Shown piece after piece: positions 43,930-64,000 of a stretch of 64,000 nt of DNA. The notes below the pieces were generated by a model, which was not told the DNA's origin, did not search any database, and saw only the letters and a program-made list of their open reading frames with translations. The translations under genes and the position numbers were made by a program. Within the stretch, counting starts at the first letter, position 1. Every line of letters starts with the position of its first letter. Source of the stretch: Apostichopus japonicus (taxonomy: Eukaryota > Echinodermata > Holothuroidea > Aspidochirotida > Stichopodidae); the NCBI RefSeq assembly GCF_037975245.1, contig NC_092580.1:8530501-8594500 (forward strand), written 5' to 3'.

Positions 43930-45950
43930 ATCAGCCACTAACGCAATCAAAACCAAAATCCAGGTTGTGGACTCCACCGGAAGGACGTAACCGCTATATT
44001 GACCTCTATATCAGCTCGGTTAGGTCACATCTCGACAAATTTATATGTTCCATTTCCGAGAATTAGATGCAATCTCGTCCTAACCTCAACAAATTGCAGC
44101 ACATGGCACTCCAGACCGTGAAGAACAATATCGGCATTGTGGTGAAACCAGCTGACAAGGGAGGAGTCATTGTCATACAAGATCGCGACGACTACACTTC
44201 GGAGGCACAAGGCAACTATGCAACGACACTTTCTACCTGCAACTCAACTCAGACCCAACAGTAAACCATCACAACGAACTTAACCGCATATTCTCAACCT
44301 TTCCTGAACGGCTCCGCCAAACCATCGAGCATCTCATACCCAAAGCTCCATCACCCGGTTGCTTCTATATGCTCCCTAAAATCCAAAATGAAGTCAATAC
44401 CTGGATCCTCTGAATCGACCGCCACAATGCACATCAATGACAAAGAGATACCACCCGGACGCCCTATTGTTTCTGGTAGAGGTACCCTCACTGAGGATAT
44501 TTCTGGCTTCATCGATAGCCATCTACAACCACTGATGGGGAACATACCTAGTTTCGTCAAGGATACGACAGATTTTCTTCGGAAACTATCCATCCTACCC
44601 ACCAGACTCCCGGCCCAAACCTCACTGGTCACAATCGACGTATCTGCCCTATACACTAATATTCCACACGATGAGGGGGGTGCAGGCATGCAAAAAATAC
44701 TTATCTGATGGAAACCACCACAAGGAGTTCGCCCTACTTATAGACATAATTCTCAGACACAATGTGTTTGCGTTCTTGGACAGATTATACATTCAGGCTA
44801 AGGGGACAGCCATAGGGACAAGAAAAGGCCCCAGCGTATGCTAATCTCTTTATGGCTGAGTTTTAATTTAGCTTTCTCGAAATTTCTAATCTTGTACCAC
44901 TTTTGTACTTACATTACATTGACGATATCTTTGTTATTTGGTCTCATCGAGAACAGTCTCTCGATGCGTTTGTAGATAACCTCAATCTGTTTTACCCCTC
45001 CATTAAATTCACCATAGATAAATAAAAATCCCATGTTGCCTTTCTGGATACTCTGATCAATCTATCTAACGGTCGGATAACACATCTGTATATTCTAAAG
45101 CCACTGACTGTCACACATATCTCGACTTTCATAGTGTTCACCCATTTCATATATAAGGGGTCAATTGTCTTTAGCCAAATGCTTTGTTACAAACGCATCT
45201 GTTCTGATACCCTACAGTTTCGTAGTCAATCAACCACCCTAATAGGTCACTTTCTTGATTGTAATTATACCTACAAATTATTGAAGAGAGCCCTTAATAA
45301 GGTCTGTAGAGTTCCCTGGGAGAAACTGCTTCAAAATCACACAGGGAGGTGAAAGAGCATCGTATTCCATGTGTCGTTACAAACAGCGATCAGGTCGATC
45401 CATTCATTAGACTGGTCAAAAACTGAATGGAACACGCTGAACTTGGGTGACGATATGGGTGACATATTTATTACCCCCCCTGTAGTTGCCAGAAGACAAC
45501 CTCCCAGCCTACGCAAAATCCTTGTTAGGGGTCGTTTACCCTCCACCGAAACTCCCCAACCCAAGGGGAATATTAAATGTGGTAATCCCCGGTGTAAGGC
45601 ATGTTATCACATGATCTCGGACCCTGACATTCAGCTCTCTCCTTCAGGGGTGTGTTTACAGTCCATTCAATTGTGACACTCCCTTTGTGATATATCGTAT
45701 CACTTGTGTTCTCTGTCCTGATATACAATACATTGGCCAAGCCCCCACTCCTCGTTTAAGACTTAAAAATCACCAAAGCACTCTCAGACTCACCAAAACC
45801 AGTTTTCCAGTGGCTGAACATGTTAATCTTCCACAACACAATATCGACTGTCTTAAGTTTGCCATAATCCTGGGTAATTTGTCTGACCATAATAAAAGAA
45901 ACTTAAAGGTAGTCGAAGTAAGTAAGTTCACACTGTCATGGTCTCAATAG
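43930..45950 (+). pseudogene. Penelope-like element remnant: reverse transcriptase plus GIY-YIG endonuclease
   Basis: Frames broken by several shifts and stops (TAG at 44064, shifts near 44205, 44385 and 44680, TAA near 45022) together read a PLE protein: VVKPADKGGVIVI, FYMLPKIQ, RPIVSGRGTLTE, IDVSALYTNIPH, QAKGTAIGT, the catalytic YIDD (44915-44926) and PSIKFTID. A linker with C-x4-C-x2-C (CGNPRCKAC) and a GIY-YIG domain (VIYRITC...YIGQ, then LRLKNHQS, 45670-45950) follow. Such proteins drive Penelope-like retrotransposition. The copy is inactive. Confidence 0.85.
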
Positions 45951-46154
45951 GGATATGGCTTTTCTTTCCGGGTTTAAGCACTTTGAGCAGTATGGGGCTT
46001 ACGGTAGACTAATGTGATTTCAATCACTCTTTTTACACCTGAGCAATTTCGGACACCTGAGGGTGTCCGAAAATGTGTGTAACATGTATATAGTTATATA
46101 TTCTATTCTAAAAAGTATGTTGGATTTAAAGGTATAATATGTTGTCCTTATCTT

Positions 46155-46266
46155 TTCTATTATATATATATATATATACACACACACATAAATATATATA
46201 TATATACCTTTATATATATATATCTATATCTATACATGTACATCTATATACATATATATTTATATA

Positions 46267-46297
<31 letters not shown>

Positions 46298-46345
46298 CTA
46301 TATATATTTATATATATATAAATATATATAAAAAGAGAGAGAGAG
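46155..46345. repeat. (TA)n and (GA)n microsatellite block
   Basis: Interrupted TA repeats with CACACACA and CTATATC variants, then AGAGAGAG and GGTGGAGG repeats up to about 46370. Confidence 0.9.
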
Positions 46346-46394
46346 AGGTGGAGGTGGAGAGAGAGAGGAAATATGGAACTTTCAAAATAGACTG

Positions 46395-46676
46395 TCGCTG
46401 TAAGGCAAGTGTGAGGCGCACGCCTCTTTTGAAATCCTCGATCTGTCACTGGCTACCCTGTGTATATATAGGGATCAGCGCTGTAATGATATCACTGTTC
46501 CTCTTTCTCTTCCCGGGGTCTTGGCGTCTCCTTTTCTCCTGTATCTCTATTTCTTCTTTGTATTTCCTCTTTCTCCCTCTCCTCCTCCTCTTTTTTACCC
46601 CTTGTGCGTCTCTCTCTCTCTTTTCTCTCTTCTTTTTATTACCCGGGGGCGCACCCCCATCGCCCCCTAGGTATGC
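46395..46676 (-). mobile_element. MITE-like repeat, copy 2
   Basis: The reverse complement of the repeat at 26455-26757. It shares the CCGGGTAA...AAAAG end, the purine-rich core, CAGCGCTGATC, GTGACAGATCGAGGATT and GGCGTGCGCCTCAC. It is more diverged at the ends. Confidence 0.7.
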
Positions 46677-46679
46677 GCA

Positions 46680-47319
46680 TGTAAATGGAATACTACTTTT
46701 TGGATCCGTTTCGGGAAGTTGTTCATGACAGTTATCACATAAGTCTATAATGAATGTAAGCTTTGTGTCTCCTTTAACTTTGTCGTTCGTATAATAATTG
46801 ATCCATTTGGGTATAAATTGTCCATTGATACTGGAGTGGTGATGGGTGAAATCTGCTCCAGTATCATATCCATTCAAATATAACTATCGCTAGTTTTGAG
46901 GAGGGCACACACTCCTTCTTTGACACAAACAAATCATTTACAATACGGATTAATTGGTTTTACATTGATTCAACAATTGATCGACCGCAGAAGTACGCTG
47001 TTGACCATTCGCATCAACCAACAACATAAAAGAAACACTTGCAAAAACATATTCCATATCATATCGAGAGAGTAAACATACACCATTGGCATCTTGTTTC
47101 ATAGCGTGCTATCAATAAATATTGTTTTTTTTCCTTTACACAGGAACACCATATACTATGACACAGACAAAATCAATGACAACACGACTAAATTGGTTTA
47201 AACTCAGCAATTCCTCGACAACAGAGGTACATTTGTGACCATTCCCTTCACCAATAACAGAAAAGAAACACTTGGAAAATATTCATCGCATGCTTTTAAT
47301 CAATTTCGTTTTAATTCGT
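46680..47319. other. 3' flank of the lectin gene; no exon identified
   Basis: A minus-strand open frame covers 46877-46680 (for example INGQFIPKWINYY), but it runs into the MITE and has no recognised domain or clear splice sites. No exact poly(A) hexamer on the minus strand was found. Confidence 0.4.
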
Positions 47320-61056
<13,737 letters not shown>

Positions 61057-61083
61057 TGTCTGAAAAGTAACGGATGACTGTCA

Positions 61084-61091
61084 TTTTTATA
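61084..61091 (-). promoter_or_regulatory. TATA box of the lectin gene
   Basis: TATAAAAA on the minus strand, 65 bases upstream of a strong splice donor and in the right orientation for the gene below it. Confidence 0.5.
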
Positions 61092-62466
61092 TGGTTCCTA
61101 CGCCTGTTTCGTGGAATCACTTTTCTATGGAAAACTTTCTATGGAACGCCAAAATGACCACAAATAGTGACACGAAAGATCATGTAAAAATAATTTCACA
61201 CAGAATTAACCATTAGTTCTTCCAGTTTTGTCAAACTTCAGACTTTGAAACATCTTCTATGCCGATCCATCGTATGTCAAATCCAACAGAAAGATGATTC
61301 ATACAAATCAAGATTATATCAAATTTTAATTATTTGAAATAAATTTTAAACATTCTAAAGAATTTATAGCATTGCCATTAAAATGAGGGAAAAAGAGGTT
61401 ATTATAACAAATATTCCCTTCAGTTTCTTAAATTTGTAATTCAGGTGCCTTCGGATTGCTTCAGTGTCAAAATAAGCCAAAATAAACTGCATTTTATACA
61501 ATTTATCATAACAAATTTTGATTATTTGAAAGGAAATGCTTGAAATTTTAAAAGAAAAAGTTCAAATGGGGTTCATTATTAAGCTCAATAGCATTCGTCT
61601 TTGACAAACTGTAATTATGATGAAGATAGACATGTTATTGGCGATCACAACAATTGTTTAAAAACCGTCTATTGACGTGTTTGTTTTGCTTAATGATACA
61701 TAACGACGTAATGAACCGTGTACTAAATTACGTAGTCCAGTCGTTTTGATTGATGACCATTGAGAAATTAAAGGGTAAGTTTGGAGGAAATTATAGTGAT
61801 TAGTGAAATATAAGTTATAGTAGCTGTTTTGAACAAAAACAGAAACTTATGAAACTTCGATATGAGTCTAATGTGTTCAGCAATTTTCAAATTGTATCTG
61901 TTTGGCTTTGAAGTTATAAGATTTTTACATTTTAAAAATATTTCATTATTTTTGAAAACTTATATGCGATGAACTCAATTGCTAAAAAATGATTACGTTG
62001 GGGTTGTCCCAGTTCCATCGTATATAACATGAAATAGAGGCAGGTCAATTGTGTTTACCAGTATGATATCCCATCCCCTCCCCCACCCAAAAAAAATTAA
62101 TGAAAAAAAAAAAAGAAATAAAAAAAAAATGCGTTTTGCCTTTTTAAAGACGAATGGGGTAACATCAAGAAGCGTTTATAAGTATTTTGTAGAGGAATTA
62201 TAAAAAATAAAAAATAAAAAACTTACCGAATATTCCTTTACTTTATAGATATTTTATAGTCCAATCCAGAAATACAAATTCGCGTATTACACCTCTTGAC
62301 GTACCTGCTGAAGTTGTGCAACATCTGTTTTACAGCTCAATAATAAACCTGCTGAAATACTCGGACATACATAACAGTGTAGAGTTCGTGCGTGGTCCGT
62401 ATCTACGGATGATTGTACGTATGGCTTCGAAAGTAGAACGGTTAACAGTTGATGGTAGGTTGTAAA
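61092..62466. other. Upstream flank of the lectin gene, AT-rich
   Basis: No coding exon was seen. Poly-A/T and (AAAAAT)n-like tracts occur near 62100-62225. The distal promoter of the lectin gene should lie here. Confidence 0.4.
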
Positions 62467-63406
62467 CGTACGTATGGAAAGCCATTTTAACATTTAATCG
62501 GGAATTTTAGATATCTGAAATTGTTTCTTATTTCAGATATCTGAAATTGAATTCGAGATATCTTAAATAGATTTCGAGATATCTGAAATTCTAATTCAGA
62601 TATCTGAAATTGAATTCGAGATATCTGAAATTGAATTCGAGATATCTAAAACAGATTTCGAGATATCTGAAATTCTAATTCAGATATCTGAAATTGAATT
62701 CGAGATATCTGAAATTGAATTCGAGATATCCGAAATTGAATTCGAGATATCTGAAATTCTATTTCAGATATCTTAAATTTAATTCGAGATATCTGAAATT
62801 TAATTCGAGATATCTGAAATTTAATTCAAGATATCTGCAATTCTAATTCGAGATATCTGAAATTGAATTCGAGATATCTGCAATTGAATTCGAGATACCT
62901 GAAATGCATATGCATAAATTTCCGGTTTAAATGTTAAAATGGCACGCATGGAGAGCCATTTTAACATTTAATCGGGAAATTTCAGATATCTGTAATTGAA
63001 TTCGAGATATCTGAAAATGAATTCGAGATATCTAAAATTCTATTTCAGATATCTGAAATTGAATTCGAGATATCTGAAATTGAATTCGAGATATCTAAAA
63101 TAGATTTCGAGATATCTGAAATTCTAATTCAGATATCTGAAATTGAATTCGAGATATCTGAAATTGAATTCGAGATATCCGAAATTGAATTCGAGATATC
63201 TGAAATTCTATTTCAGATATCTTAAATTTAATTCGAGATATCTGAAATTTAATTCGAGATATCTGAAATTTAATTCAAGATATCTGCAATTCTAATTCGA
63301 GATATCTGAAATTGAATTCGAGATATCTGCAATTGAATTCGAGATATCTGAAATGCATATGCATAAATTTCCGGTTTAAATGTTAAAACGGCTTTCCATA
63401 CGTACG
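62467..63406. mobile_element. TIR element filled with palindromic GATATC repeats
   Basis: Outer ends are a perfect 17-bp inverted repeat CGTACGTATGGAAAGCC, extended by TTTTAACATTTAA and CGGAAATTT with few mismatches. Inside, 18-22-bp units of ATTTCAGATATCTGAAAT and AATTCGAGATATCTGAAATT repeat. The whole is made of two near-identical halves (about 62467-62940 and 62950-63406), each bounded by inverted GCCATTTTAACATTTAA. No coding frame and no clear target duplication were seen. Confidence 0.75.
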
Positions 63407-63687
63407 CGCCGACTCAAACCTTAAGTCGAAGTGATTTTAGCCTAAAGGCCCGGTCGCGAAATTATTTTTCCCACTTCGACGCGGCCACATTAGCATAATG
63501 GGCGTGGACTATCGGTCGTTGTTACGGCTTATTGGTCCACGTCACAGACTATGCAGTGATATCACTCGGGTGTTTGTTTGGGTGCTGAAAGTTCTCAATT
63601 AAGTTACATGTCAGGGATTCTAGTACACGTACCAGTATAATAAATAGTATAGTTCAGAGGGACATTGCTATTTAGGCACAGTTATAG

Positions 63688-63722
63688 CAGGGAGCTGCTA
63701 CTCTAACAGTAGCAGCTCCCTG
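63688..63722. mobile_element. 35-bp perfect hairpin flanked by 7-bp direct repeats
   Basis: CAGGGAGCTGCTACT, a five-base spacer CTAAC, then the exact inverse. On both sides lies GTTATAG (63681-63687 and 63723-63729). This looks like a minimal TIR insertion with a 7-8-bp target duplication, but it could also be an excision-repair product. Confidence 0.55.
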
Positions 63723-64000
63723 GTTATAGTTAATACAGACGCAAGTGACAAGTGTTTAATAAAATGGGTAGAATATTTCAAGTCCGTAACAATACCCAGT
63801 AGCGTACGTAAACTAATGATGAAAGCACGTAGGCTCCTTACTGTCCTTTAAAAGGGGGTTCATTTATAGATGAACAAATAATTGAGATTGATGGATAAAA
63901 CAATATGGGGCACAATACAATACATGTATCTTTGTAGGTTTTTTAGCATTGAAAGGTCAGTGGGCCTACCTGGTGTAATATGAAGTGACACATCTAACTT

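Noticed and set aside
46680-46877. Minus-strand open frame as an upstream exon of the TRPC-like gene
   Set aside because: It shows no TRP-channel motif and continues into the MITE, so there is no support for coding use.

Overview
The window looks like animal genomic DNA, most plausibly from a marine invertebrate deuterostome (an echinoderm would fit). This rests on spliced genes with phase-1 extracellular modules (sushi, F-type lectin, CUB), a TRPC-like channel tail, many (TA)n tracts, tRNA- and snRNA-headed SINEs, a Penelope-like element and an intact LINE. Species assignment is inference. All exon models below were built by eye from GT/AG sites, matching phases and domain motifs. They have no transcript support.

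Three minus-strand genes can be read. (1) 10100-3491 encodes a type I membrane protein: signal peptide, CUB domain, an unassigned extracellular domain, one transmembrane helix and a tyrosine-rich tail. One short CUB exon lacks a normal acceptor. (2) 43181-40298 holds the last three exons of a TRPC-like channel gene; its 5' exons are not in view. (3) 61056-47320 encodes a 317-residue secreted protein: TATA promoter, signal peptide, a 10-cysteine module, a sushi domain and a C-terminal F-type lectin (fucolectin) domain. A weaker plus-strand two-exon model (34188-35598, 88 residues) follows a CCAAT-box promoter-like stretch.

The remainder is mostly repeats. 9.0-14.4 kb holds palindromic minisatellites, a 1.4 kb foldback and two nested hAT-like elements, each with its own 8-bp target-site duplication. 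15.1-19.9 kb holds a LINE (intact 1016-aa ORF2, ATGA overlap with ORF1) with degenerate tandem repeats upstream of ORF1. 20.1-26.0 kb is a satellite array of alternating ~137/153-bp units, interrupted by a LINE scrap and a TIR element. 26.4-39 kb is SINE, MITE and microsatellite debris. 43.9-46.0 kb is a decayed Penelope-like element with RT and GIY-YIG remnants. 62.5-63.4 kb is a TIR element packed with palindromic repeats, and 63.69 kb carries a 35-bp perfect hairpin between 7-bp direct repeats.

The most unusual repeat family is a SINE whose 5' end matches the start of U2 snRNA (five copies seen). The best copy has a perfect 13-bp duplication and sits against the splice donor of the TRPC-like exon. 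No rRNA gene, convincing functional tRNA gene, CRISPR array or prokaryotic operon was seen.
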